From contig VSNG01000016.1 in assembly GCA_009774175.1 (NCBI GenBank), positions 1 to 64,000 on the forward strand: DNA of 64,000 nucleotides, read 5' to 3'. The notes below the pieces were generated by a model. The model ran no database searches. It was not told the DNA's origin and was given only the letters and a program-made list of their open reading frames with translations. Shown here in pieces: positions 8,900-16,665 of the stretch; position 1 is the first letter of the stretch, and the number at the start of each line of letters is the position of its first letter. This DNA is from Lachnospiraceae bacterium. GTDB taxonomy: Bacteria > Bacillota > Clostridia > Lachnospirales > Lachnospiraceae. The position numbers were made by a program, and so were the translations under genes.

Positions 8900-10501
8900 G
8901 TGGCGGAAGTCAATCTGTCGTCGGAACAGCTGGATAAACTGAAAGCGGCGATGGCCAGAGTAAAAGGAAAAAACGCGCAGGCAGCCCAGCCGGCGGCACA
9001 GCAGCAGCCCGCAGCGCAGCAGGCGGCAGTACAGAGACAGCCGGCAGCCGAAGCGGGAGCGGCGCAGGATACAGCGCCTGAGTCGGCGGTAGCCGTGGAG
9101 ACCAAAGCGCTTCCCGTTGAGTCGAATCTGGCGGAAGGCACCTATCTACGGGTAGAAGAGGACGAGATGGCGGCGTGGCTTTACCTCGCGCCCCCTGATG
9201 AGGGACAGACCTATACCAGGCGGGATCTGGAAAACTATCTGGAGTTGCAGGGGGTGGTTAAGGGGTATCACAGCTCTAACCTGTCGGCCATGATTAAGAA
9301 AAAGGTCTATGACAGAGAGATATTGGTGGCAAGAGGGGCCCAGTCGAAGCCCGGTACGGACGGCTGGTTTGAGTATCTTTTCTCGCCCGAGGAGCACTGC
9401 GGCCCCAGAGTCAATGAAGACGGTTCGGTTGATTATTCCAGTATGAGCGCGCTGCAGAATGTGCACAAGGGCGACAAGGTGGCGATTTATCATTATGCGG
9501 TGCAAGGTGAGAACGGTTATACGGTTACGGGCGGTGAGATGAAGGCGGATCCCGTCAGAGATCTTCCTCCCATGAGAGGAAAGGGAATCACCAGAGAAAA
9601 CGGCACCTATTACGCACAGAGCGACGGAAAGATTGAGGTTAAGGACGGGAAGATCGACATCCAGAATGTCCATGAAATCATGGGGGATGTGGATGCAATT
9701 ATCGGTAAGATTGAGTTTTTCGGTGATATTATCATTAACGGCAATGTGGAAGGCGGCATCGTTATCCGTGCCGGACGTAACATAGAGATTCACGGGACCA
9801 CGGGCGCGGCAACCCTGTTTGCGGGCGGCGACGTAATGCTCACGCGCGGGATTCAGGGCGGCGGAAAGATTTCCGCCAGAGGAAATGTTTTTGCCGAGTT
9901 TATAGAGAACACTACTGTGGATGCTGGCGGCCTGGTGCAATGCAACGTTATTTTGAATGCGAAGGTCAATGCCAGGGATAAGGTGATTACCACAGGTAAG
10001 AGAGGCGCGATTATCGGCGGCTATACCCATGCTCTTAAGAGTATTGAGGCTATGACTGCAGGAAATGATGTGGAGCTTAAAACCGTTCTCCACTGCGGCT
10101 ATGAACCGGAGTCTTTTGATAAGCTTCTGGAGGCGAGACGCAAGGAGACGGAGATTAAGGAACGGCTTTCGAAGCTGGTGGATACCATGACGGAGGCGCT
10201 GCGCGAGAAGCGTATGCGGGGCGCGAGTACCGCCAAAAATACGGAGGCCAGTCTTCTGGAATGGAACCGGCTCAAGGACGAATACTTTGCGGAGCTTGAT
10301 AAGGTGGGCAAGGAGCGTGAGGAGCTGGAGACCACCATGGAAGAGGGCAGGGATTCCTATATTAAGGTGGACGGCAATATCTATCGGAATGTGGTGATCA
10401 GTGTCAACGCCGAGCAGATGACCCTTGACCGGAATACCTGCTTTATGAAGTACGCCGCGGAGAAGGGCGTGATTGAAGGTACCGTTATTGTGCACAGCTG
10501 A
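8900..10501 (+). CDS. FapA/DUF342 family protein
   Basis: 533 residues. An N-terminal segment (1-20) is followed by an Ala/Gln-rich linker (about 20-60), then the DUF342 region (about 75-420). The latter has a beta-solenoid section rich in short repeats (GDIIINGNVEGGIVI, RAGRNIEIHG, AGGDVMLTRGIQGGG, AKVNARDKVITTG). A coiled-coil segment follows (about 420-495) and then a short end domain. The family is named for a polar flagellar placement factor in Vibrio (FapA), but most Firmicute members have no known role. No flagellar gene is next to it here. I prefer the GTG at 8900, spaced correctly from GGGAGGTG; an earlier GTG at 8891 falls inside the ribosome site. Confidence 0.8.
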   Translation: MAEVNLSSEQLDKLKAAMARVKGKNAQAAQPAAQQQPAAQQAAVQRQPAAEAGAAQDTAPESAVAVETKALPVESNLAEGTYLRVEEDEMAAWLYLAPPDEGQTYTRRDLENYLELQGVVKGYHSSNLSAMIKKKVYDREILVARGAQSKPGTDGWFEYLFSPEEHCGPRVNEDGSVDYSSMSALQNVHKGDKVAIYHYAVQGENGYTVTGGEMKADPVRDLPPMRGKGITRENGTYYAQSDGKIEVKDGKIDIQNVHEIMGDVDAIIGKIEFFGDIIINGNVEGGIVIRAGRNIEIHGTTGAATLFAGGDVMLTRGIQGGGKISARGNVFAEFIENTTVDAGGLVQCNVILNAKVNARDKVITTGKRGAIIGGYTHALKSIEAMTAGNDVELKTVLHCGYEPESFDKLLEARRKETEIKERLSKLVDTMTEALREKRMRGASTAKNTEASLLEWNRLKDEYFAELDKVGKEREELETTMEEGRDSYIKVDGNIYRNVVISVNAEQMTLDRNTCFMKYAAEKGVIEGTVIVHS

Positions 10502-10517
10502 TAGTGGCGGACGGACA

Positions 10518-11828
10518 ATGAAAGAAATGTTTGATACTTATGGGGCGGCGGAGGAGTATATCAACGCCACCCCTAAATTTACGAAAAAGAACAGCAGAGA
10601 GGACACCGCGCGGTTCTGGGAATATCTGGGATATCCGGGGCGGAGTGGCAGGATTGTACACGTGGCAGGCACAAACGGAAAAGGCTCCGTTTGTGCTTAT
10701 TTGTGCTCTGTTCTGCAAAAGGCGGGTATTTCCTGCGGTATGTTTACGTCGCCCCACCTGATTACCATGCGGGAACGGTTTGTGATAGACGGGGAGAAGG
10801 TGTCGGAGGAAGCGTTTCTGTATGCGTTCCGAAAGGTGTTGGAAGGAGTGAAAAGCTTTTCTCCCGAAACGTATCATCCAACTTTTTTTGAATTTCTGTT
10901 TTTCATGGCCATGATTTTGTTTGAAAAGTATCATGTGGAATACGAGGTTCTGGAGACCGGGCTTGGCGGCCGGCTTGACGCCACCAATGTAACAGATCAG
11001 AAGGAAGTGTGTATTCTGACGGCAATCGGGTATGATCATATGGAGTACCTGGGAGATACGCTGCCCCTGATTGCGGGGGAGAAGGCGGGGATTATGCGCT
11101 GTGGCGTTCCTGTCGTCTATCCGGACAAGCAGGAGGAGGTAACCCGCGTTATAGAGGAATATGCAAAAAAGACGGGGGCAAAGCCCATTCCACTTGAGAA
11201 AACAGCGATAAAAGAAATAAAGATTAAAAATAAAACGATTGATTTTTCTCTTCATTTACACTATGATGATTATATTGGTTTTACTGTGTCCACATCCGCA
11301 CTCTATCAGGTGGAAAACGCAGCCCTTGCGGTGAAGGCGTTGACGCTTCTGACAGACAGGCGGATTACGGTTCCTGTGATGCAGGACGGGATTCGGGAAG
11401 CGTTTTGGGCTGGCAGGATGGAAGAGGTGCTGCCTTCGGTGTATGTTGACGGCGCCCATAACGTGGACGGCATACGCGCTTTTTTGGAGACGGTAAAACG
11501 GCATTCCTGTACGGGCAGGCGGTTGCTGCTCTATTCTGCAGTGCGGGACAAACAGTACAGGGAAGCGGCGGCGTTGCTTTCCAGGGCGGGGCTTTTTGAT
11601 GAGATCTGCCTTTCGCCTTTACAGGGAGAACGGGGATTGCCGTTAGCACAGTTGATAGATTCTTTCAGACAATATACAGGATTTGACAGGAAGATATATG
11701 ACACGACGGAGGCGGCGTTTACGGCGCTGCTGTCACAGAAGAATGACGGGGATAAGGTGTATATTGTCGGTTCATTATATTTGGTGGGTGAAGTGAAAGC
11801 CCTTGTAAGGAGCCTTGAGCATGATTAA
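10518..11828 (+). CDS. folC: folylpolyglutamate synthase / dihydrofolate synthase
   Basis: 436 residues, standard for FolC. It adds glutamate to dihydropteroate and to folates using ATP. The P-loop HVAGTNGKGSV is near residue 45, followed by TSPHL (about 79-83), the conserved segment EVLETGLGGRLDATN (about 146-160), and GAHN (about 325) in the C-terminal ligase domain. The start at 10518 leaves a 16-bp gap from the gene before, with GGACGGA as ribosome site. The last 8 bases overlap a small gene. Confidence 0.93.
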   Translation: MKEMFDTYGAAEEYINATPKFTKKNSREDTARFWEYLGYPGRSGRIVHVAGTNGKGSVCAYLCSVLQKAGISCGMFTSPHLITMRERFVIDGEKVSEEAFLYAFRKVLEGVKSFSPETYHPTFFEFLFFMAMILFEKYHVEYEVLETGLGGRLDATNVTDQKEVCILTAIGYDHMEYLGDTLPLIAGEKAGIMRCGVPVVYPDKQEEVTRVIEEYAKKTGAKPIPLEKTAIKEIKIKNKTIDFSLHLHYDDYIGFTVSTSALYQVENAALAVKALTLLTDRRITVPVMQDGIREAFWAGRMEEVLPSVYVDGAHNVDGIRAFLETVKRHSCTGRRLLLYSAVRDKQYREAAALLSRAGLFDEICLSPLQGERGLPLAQLIDSFRQYTGFDRKIYDTTEAAFTALLSQKNDGDKVYIVGSLYLVGEVKALVRSLEHD

Positions 11829-11967
11829 TTTTGAAGAGGAATTGAAAAAGTTCCATCCCAGCCTGGAAGTGGAGGACGCGGAAGAGGCGATCTACAATCA
11901 GGATCTGACGGATATGGCGGACCTGATGGTGAAGATTGTCAAGGATTCAAAGAAACCGGTAGAATAG
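11821..11967 (+). CDS. 48-residue acidic protein of unknown function
   Basis: A short reading frame starting at an ATG inside the folC stop region (8-bp overlap) and ending 13 bases before the next gene. The product is acidic and mostly helical: it begins MINFEEELKKFHPSLEVED, has a middle part EEAIYNQDLTDMADLM, and ends KDSKKPVE. It has no membrane segment or cysteine. The tight overlap with folC, the good spacing to the following gene and the coding-like third positions make it a real gene. I do not recognise a family. Confidence 0.7.
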   Translation: MINFEEELKKFHPSLEVEDAEEAIYNQDLTDMADLMVKIVKDSKKPVE

Positions 11968-11980
11968 GGGATTGGCATAG

Positions 11981-13399
11981 ATGAATTGTTACCAGTGCGG
12001 CTGTACACTGTCCGAACATGATTTTTGCACGAACTGCGGTGCCGATGTAGCCCTTTATAAGAGGATTATATATATCTCCAATCGTTTTTATAACGATGGA
12101 CTGGAGCGGGCCGGCGTCAGGGATCTGACGGGTGCGATCACAAGTTTGCGGCAGAGCCTTAAATTTGACAAGAATAATGTGGAAGCCAGAAACCTTTTGG
12201 GCTTGGTCTACTTTGAGACCGGCGAGGTGGTGGCTGCCTTAAGCGAGTGGGTAATCAGTAAAAATCTGCGTCCGAAGAAGAACATTGCGGACGATTATAT
12301 CAATATGATCCAGACGAATCAGAACCGTCTGGATACCATCAATCAGACCATTAAAAAATACAATCAGGCGCTGACCTACTGTAATCAGGACAGCCTTGAC
12401 CTGGCGGTGATTCAGCTTAAAAAGGTGCTCTCCCTGAATCCCAAATTTATCAGGGCGCATCAGCTTCTGGCGTTACTCTACATCAACAGCGAGGAGTGGG
12501 AGCGGGCAAAGAGAGAGCTTACAAAATGTCTGGAGATAGATACCAACAACACGGCCACGCTCCGCTATCTGAAAGAAGTGGACGAGATGCTTCTGCCCGA
12601 GGAGGGCGTCAAGAATTCGTCCAGGAAACAGAAAAAGTCGGATGAGATCATTAAATATCAGAGCGGGAACGAGACGATTATCCAGCCGGCAAACGTGAAG
12701 GAGAGCCGGGGCGTTACTTCACTGCTTAATCTTGGAATCGGTGTGGCCATCGGTGTAGCCATCGCCTTTTTTCTGATTCTGCCGGCCAGAATACAGACGG
12801 CCAAGGCGGGCATAGACGAGGAGCTCCGTAAGGTCAGCGAGCAGTCTGACGCGAAGTCGGCTACCATTGACGAGCTGCAGCAGCAGCTCAATGAGTTACA
12901 GTCACAAAACGACGCTTTACAGCAGGATGTGACGGCATATATGGGAACCGACGGCGATCTGCAGTCTGTGGAAAGCCTGATGAAGGCGGCCGATGCGTAT
13001 CTGACAGATCAGACGAATGTTACCGTTGTAGCGGATTATCTGGAAGAAATCGAGACGGAACAGGCCGGGGAGGGTGCGGAGGAAAATTCCGAAGCCTTTG
13101 AGAATCTTTACAATACCCTGCTGGCGCTGATCGGGCCGCAGATTGCGGAATCTTATGACGAAGACGGCCACGCGGCATTCTGGGCAGGAAATTATGCGGA
13201 CGCCATTCCCAATCTGGAAAAGGCGTATCAGTACGATCCAACCAACGGGCAGGCGCTTTTTGATCTGGCCAACTCCTATTACCGCATGGGAGAGGAGCAG
13301 AGAGCGGCTGAAATTTACCGGCAGGTGATCGAGCTGTTCCCCAATACGGAGAAGGCGGATAAATCCGAGAATACGCTGGCGCAGATAAACGGGGAGTAG
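11981..13399 (+). CDS. zinc-ribbon, TPR-repeat membrane protein
   Basis: 472 residues. A zinc ribbon at residues 3-22 (CYQCGC and CTNCGA) is followed by tetratricopeptide repeats at about 40-200 (for example ARNLLGLVYFETGEVVAALSEW, in part). A single membrane helix follows at about 248-268, then a coiled coil (about 275-315), and a second TPR pair outside (about 400-465, ALFDLANSYYRMGEEQRAAEIY, in part). The layout suggests a scaffold with repeats on both sides of the membrane. It follows folC and the 48-residue gene closely and is ended by a hairpin terminator. Partners are unknown. Confidence 0.8.
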   Translation: MNCYQCGCTLSEHDFCTNCGADVALYKRIIYISNRFYNDGLERAGVRDLTGAITSLRQSLKFDKNNVEARNLLGLVYFETGEVVAALSEWVISKNLRPKKNIADDYINMIQTNQNRLDTINQTIKKYNQALTYCNQDSLDLAVIQLKKVLSLNPKFIRAHQLLALLYINSEEWERAKRELTKCLEIDTNNTATLRYLKEVDEMLLPEEGVKNSSRKQKKSDEIIKYQSGNETIIQPANVKESRGVTSLLNLGIGVAIGVAIAFFLILPARIQTAKAGIDEELRKVSEQSDAKSATIDELQQQLNELQSQNDALQQDVTAYMGTDGDLQSVESLMKAADAYLTDQTNVTVVADYLEEIETEQAGEGAEENSEAFENLYNTLLALIGPQIAESYDEDGHAAFWAGNYADAIPNLEKAYQYDPTNGQALFDLANSYYRMGEEQRAAEIYRQVIELFPNTEKADKSENTLAQINGE

Positions 13400-13445
13400 T
13401 ACAGGCGAAACTTCGGCGTACATGAGAGAAATATCGGAAATACGA

Positions 13446-13478
13446 AAGAGGACATGATGAAAACCATCATGTCCTTTT
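13446..13478 (+). terminator. hairpin terminator just ahead of spoIIAA
   Basis: A perfect 10-bp stem, GGACATGATG (13450-13459) and CATCATGTCC (13465-13474), loop AAAAC, then TTTTCT. Extra A-U pairs extend the stem to about 13446-13478. It should end the TPR gene, yet lies only some 20 nt before the spoIIAA ribosome site. Confidence 0.75.
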
Positions 13479-13514
13479 CTGATGCCCGAAGATGGAAAAG
13501 GAGGTTTACATAAT

Positions 13515-13826
13515 ATGGAAGAAGATTTTAAAGTCATTGACAATTACCTGATGATAAGAATGCCGGCTGAAATAGACCATCATAAATCAGTTGACATAAG
13601 TAAGAGGGCCGACCGGTACATTGTATCCAAAAAGGTGGGAAACGTGGTGTTTGATTTTGAGCGGACAACCTTTATGGACAGCTCCGGCGTCGGCATTATT
13701 CTGGGACGGTATCAGAAAATATCCTGTTTCGGCGGGAAGGTCTACGCGGTCAACGCAGGCAGCAGGATCAGGCGGCTGCTTCTTTTGTCGGGGCTTGAAA
13801 ATATTGTGGAGCTGATCGAGCAGTAA
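13515..13826 (+). CDS. spoIIAA: anti-sigma F factor antagonist SpoIIAA
   Basis: 103 residues with one STAS domain. The motif FMDSSGVGIILGRY (residues 53-66) contains the serine (S56/S57) that the kinase SpoIIAB phosphorylates; dephosphorylated SpoIIAA frees sigma F in the forespore. AAAAGGAGG precedes the ATG at 13515; an in-frame ATG at 13482 is inside the terminator tail. It is the first gene of the spoIIAA-spoIIAB-sigF operon. The stop codon lies inside a 9-bp hairpin. Confidence 0.95.
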   Translation: MEEDFKVIDNYLMIRMPAEIDHHKSVDISKRADRYIVSKKVGNVVFDFERTTFMDSSGVGIILGRYQKISCFGGKVYAVNAGSRIRRLLLLSGLENIVELIEQ

Positions 13827-13876
13827 GCTGCTCGATGGCGAGATTTGCGTCTGCGCGATGCTTGCCGCAAACTCGG
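13815..13876 (+). repeat. two hairpins in the spoIIAA-spoIIAB gap
   Basis: Hairpin 1: ATCGAGCAG (13815-13823), loop TAAG containing the stop codon, CTGCTCGAT (13828-13836). Hairpin 2: GAGATTTGCG (13840-13849) with CGCAAACTC (13866-13874), followed by GGAA. Neither is followed by a U-run. Hairpin 2 resembles one in the purE-purM gap (19403-19425), and both share GCAAACTCGGAA. Confidence 0.6.
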
Positions 13877-13895
13877 AAATAAGAGGAGGGAAGAT

Positions 13896-14384
13896 ATGAT
13901 AGAGGTTACGGAAAAAAAGGATTACAGGCTTGTTACCAATGAGATGCGGCTGGAATTTGCGGCGGTGTCAGATAATGAAGCTTTTGCAAGAATGGCGGTG
14001 GCGGCGTTTATAGCGCCTTTAAATCCAACGTTGGAGGAGCTTTCCGACGTAAAGACGGCTGTGTCCGAGGCGGTGACAAACGCGATTATACACGGCTATG
14101 GAAACAGGGGCTGCGTTACCGACAGAGTGAAGATGAATTGTGAGCTGAAGGGCAGCGTTCTGGAAGTGGAAATTATAGACCGGGGCGTGGGAATTGAGGA
14201 TGTGAGCCGGGCCATGCAGCCGCTGTTTACCACGAGGCCGGAGTGGGAGCGATCCGGGATGGGGTTTGCCTTTATGGAAGCTTTTATGGACGATCTGGAG
14301 GTGGTTTCCGAACCGGATCAGGGAACGCTGGTGCGCATGTATAAAAAGATCGGTCTTGGCGGCTGGATCGTCAGCGAGGAGTAG
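13896..14384 (+). CDS. spoIIAB: anti-sigma F factor, serine kinase SpoIIAB
   Basis: 162 residues of the GHKL ATPase fold, about the expected length. The N-box is in [13 protein letters not shown], then comes DRGVGIED (the ADP-binding G1 region) and [12 protein letters not shown] (G2). SpoIIAB binds and holds sigma F, and phosphorylates SpoIIAA. The start at 13896 follows AGAGGAGGG; a longer frame from 13845 runs into the intergenic hairpin. Only 3 bases separate it from sigF. Confidence 0.95.
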   Translation: MIEVTEKKDYRLVTNEMRLEFAAVSDNEAFARMAVAAFIAPLNPTLEELSDVKTAVSEAVTNAIIHGYGNRGCVTDRVKMNCELKGSVLEVEIIDRGVGIEDVSRAMQPLFTTRPEWERSGMGFAFMEAFMDDLEVVSEPDQGTLVRMYKKIGLGGWIVSEE

Positions 14385-14387
14385 CCT

Positions 14388-15143
14388 ATGGAGGAAACTG
14401 CCGTATTAATCGAACGATCACAGGCAGGAGATAAAGAGGCGAGAGAGGTACTGATAGAGGAAAATCTGGGGCTGGTGCGGCATATTGTGAAGCGTTTCAT
14501 CGGGAGAGGGTATGATGCGGAGGACTTGTTTCAGATCGGCTGCATCGGGCTGATCAAGGCAATTGATAAATTTGACCTGCAGTTTGGCGTGCGCTTTTCC
14601 ACCTATGCGGTACCCATGATTCAAGGAGAAATCAAAAGGTTTTTGCGGGACGACGGGATGGTGAAGGTGAGCCGTACCCTGAAAGAAAACGGCTGGAAGA
14701 TTAAGCAGGCGGCCGAAAAGCTTTCCCAGATCTACGGCAGGGAGGCTACGCTGCAGGAAATATCCGCCCAGACGGAGCTTACGATAGAGGAAATTGTCAT
14801 GGCGCTTGACGCCAATGTGGAAGTGGAATCTATCTACAAGTCGGTTTACCAGTCGGACGGCAATGAAATATATCTGGTGGATCAGGTTGTGGAAAACGGC
14901 GCCGGATGCACTGCCGGGGTTAACCGGGCGGGGGAGGATACGGAGAAGGAAAAGATTTTAAACCACATGTTGCTGGAACAGCTTCTGGGGACGCTTTCGG
15001 AGACGGAGAGACAGCTGATTGGCATGCGGTATTTTCAGGACAAGACGCAGATGGAGGTGGCAAAATGTCTGGGGATCAGCCAGGTGCAGGTCAGCCGGAT
15101 GGAGAAGAGGATTCTGCTGAGGCTGAGGAGAGAGGTGGGGTGA
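14388..15143 (+). CDS. sigF: forespore RNA polymerase sigma factor F
   Basis: 251 residues with regions 2, 3 and 4 of a sigma-70 factor. Region 2 includes DLFQIGCIGLIKAIDKFD and FSTYAVPMIQGEIKRFLRDD (both split). Region 4 ends with RYFQDKTQMEVAKCLGISQVQ. Its position behind spoIIAA and spoIIAB identifies it as the first forespore-specific sigma factor. GAGGAG lies 8 bases before the ATG. No terminator is seen behind it, but a new promoter for pyrE follows. Confidence 0.96.
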   Translation: MEETAVLIERSQAGDKEAREVLIEENLGLVRHIVKRFIGRGYDAEDLFQIGCIGLIKAIDKFDLQFGVRFSTYAVPMIQGEIKRFLRDDGMVKVSRTLKENGWKIKQAAEKLSQIYGREATLQEISAQTELTIEEIVMALDANVEVESIYKSVYQSDGNEIYLVDQVVENGAGCTAGVNRAGEDTEKEKILNHMLLEQLLGTLSETERQLIGMRYFQDKTQMEVAKCLGISQVQVSRMEKRILLRLRREVG

Positions 15144-15215
15144 GAGAAAACGGTGCGTTATGGGGGCAAAGAGACGGCGTAAGTTTATTGCAGCTTTATA
15201 GACAGGAATTGCAGA

Positions 15216-15244
15216 TTGAAAAGCGCGCTGTGATGTGGTACAGT
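15216..15244 (+). promoter_or_regulatory. promoter of pyrE
   Basis: TTGAAA at 15216-15221, 17 bases, TACAGT at 15239-15244, some 60 bases before the start. A short CGGG/CCCG hairpin with a U-rich loop lies just after the start point; I see no T-run after it. Confidence 0.5.
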
Positions 15245-15305
15245 AAAGACGGGTGTTTTTCGCCCGGATGCAGACGACACAAGAGCAGAAAATGAGGATA
15301 CGGCG

Positions 15306-16001
15306 ATGGAGCAGTACAAGCAGGAGTTTATCGGCTTCATGGTGGAGAGCCAGGTATTGAAGTTTGGAGATTTTACCCTTAAGAGCGGCAGAAAATCTCC
15401 GTTTTTCATGAACGCGGGCGCCTATGTGACGGGCGCGCAGTTAAGGAGGCTTGGCGAATATTATGCGAAAGCCATCCATGACCGTTACGGTCTGGATTTT
15501 GACGTGCTTTTCGGTCCCGCCTACAAAGGGATTCCCCTTACGGTGGCAACGACCATGGCGATCAGCGAGCTTTACGGAAAAGAGATCCGCTACTGCTCCA
15601 ACAGAAAAGAAGTGAAGGATCACGGCGATACGGGTATCCTGCTTGGCAGTAAATTAAAAGACGGGGACAAGGTGGTGATTATTGAGGATGTGACCACCTC
15701 CGGTAAGTCCATCGAGGAGACGTTTCCTGTTTTAAAGGCACAGGCGGATGTTTCGATTCAGGGGCTTATGGTCTCCTTAAACCGTATGGAAAAGGGGCTT
15801 TCGAGCGATAAGAGCGCACTGGAAGAGATTAAGGAGAAGTACGGTTTTGAGACAGGGGCCATCGTGACCATGGAGGAAGTGGTGGAATACCTCTACAACA
15901 GGCCTTATCAGGGCGTCGTTTATATCGACGATGAACTGAAAGGCAGAATAGACGCCTATTATGAGACCTACGGGGCAAAGTATGAGCAGGAAGGAGTATG
16001 A
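15306..16001 (+). CDS. pyrE: orotate phosphoribosyltransferase
   Basis: 231 residues. It makes orotidine 5'-phosphate from orotate and PRPP. The PRPP-binding motif VVIIEDVTTSGKS is at about residues 120-132, and the orotate loop region with GPAYKGIPL is near residue 73. The N-terminal DFTLKSGRKSPFF is the family's substrate signature. No other pyrimidine gene is adjacent. The product is slightly longer at the C-terminus than the shortest bacterial forms, like other clostridial PyrE. Confidence 0.95.
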   Translation: MEQYKQEFIGFMVESQVLKFGDFTLKSGRKSPFFMNAGAYVTGAQLRRLGEYYAKAIHDRYGLDFDVLFGPAYKGIPLTVATTMAISELYGKEIRYCSNRKEVKDHGDTGILLGSKLKDGDKVVIIEDVTTSGKSIEETFPVLKAQADVSIQGLMVSLNRMEKGLSSDKSALEEIKEKYGFETGAIVTMEEVVEYLYNRPYQGVVYIDDELKGRIDAYYETYGAKYEQEGV

Positions 16002-16002
16002 T

Positions 16003-16155
16003 ATGGAAGAGAAAACTTACAGGACAATGGGAGGTTCCGGCGCCTTAAACATTGCGGTGGGCGTGGTGAGTCTGGTCGTAGGCGTGGCCGCGGGCGTGCT
16101 TCTGATCATCAGCGGAGCAAAGCTTCTGGCGGGGAGAAATAAAATTTTATTTTAA
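16003..16155 (+). CDS. 50-residue single-pass membrane protein
   Basis: Starts one base after the pyrE stop, with AGGAAGGAG inside the end of pyrE. The product has a polar start (MEEKTYRTMGGSG), one long glycine/valine-rich membrane segment of about 28 residues and a short basic tail (GRNKILF). The family is unknown. A hairpin with a T-rich tail follows. Confidence 0.75.
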   Translation: MEEKTYRTMGGSGALNIAVGVVSLVVGVAAGVLLIISGAKLLAGRNKILF

Positions 16156-16161
16156 ACGGAA

Positions 16162-16196
16162 AGGGTATTTTCGGCTTGGACGGGAATACCCTATTT
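16162..16196 (+). terminator. possible terminator after the small membrane protein
   Basis: AGGGTATT (16162-16169) pairs with AATACCCT (16185-16192) across a 15-nt loop, followed by ATTTT. Moderate strength. Confidence 0.5.
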
Positions 16197-16247
16197 TGTA
16201 GCCGTAAAGGAAAAACAAGCGGCTGCGTACATTGAAGGAGAGCGGCA

Positions 16248-16562
16248 ATGAAAAAAAGCTTCATGTTTACCAATAAAGAGCACACTCTCAAAGGAATTAT
16301 GGCGACGATTCTCGGCATGATCTCCATTGCGTCGCTGGGGTACATTATTGTAAACAGCTACAGAAATGACGGGCAGGTTCCCCTCCAATACGGGGCGGTG
16401 GCGTTCCTTACCATGCTCTTTGCCTTTGCGGGCATTGTGCTGGGGGTGCTCTCAAAATCGGAGCGGGATAAGTTCTATTTTTTCAGTTATCTGGGAATCG
16501 TATTAAATGTGCTGGTTCTGGCGGCGCTGAGCGTGATTTTATATGCGGGGGCCTACGCCTGA
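16248..16562 (+). CDS. three-helix membrane protein
   Basis: 104 residues: a polar start (MKKSFMFTNKEHTLKG) and three membrane helices (about 18-36, 48-68 and 78-100), separated by short loops that include SKSERDKFYF. GAAGGAGAG precedes the ATG. This looks like the small DUF6142-type proteins common in Lachnospiraceae, but I recall that family only loosely. No catalytic residues are seen. Confidence 0.7.
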   Translation: MKKSFMFTNKEHTLKGIMATILGMISIASLGYIIVNSYRNDGQVPLQYGAVAFLTMLFAFAGIVLGVLSKSERDKFYFFSYLGIVLNVLVLAALSVILYAGAYA

Positions 16563-16665
16563 CTTTCAGAAACGGGGACCGTTATCGTTTTGGAAACAGG
16601 GGCGGCGTTATTTTGGAAACGGGGCTGAAACAGGGAAGTTTCGATAAGAAAGGGATAAGACGGAA

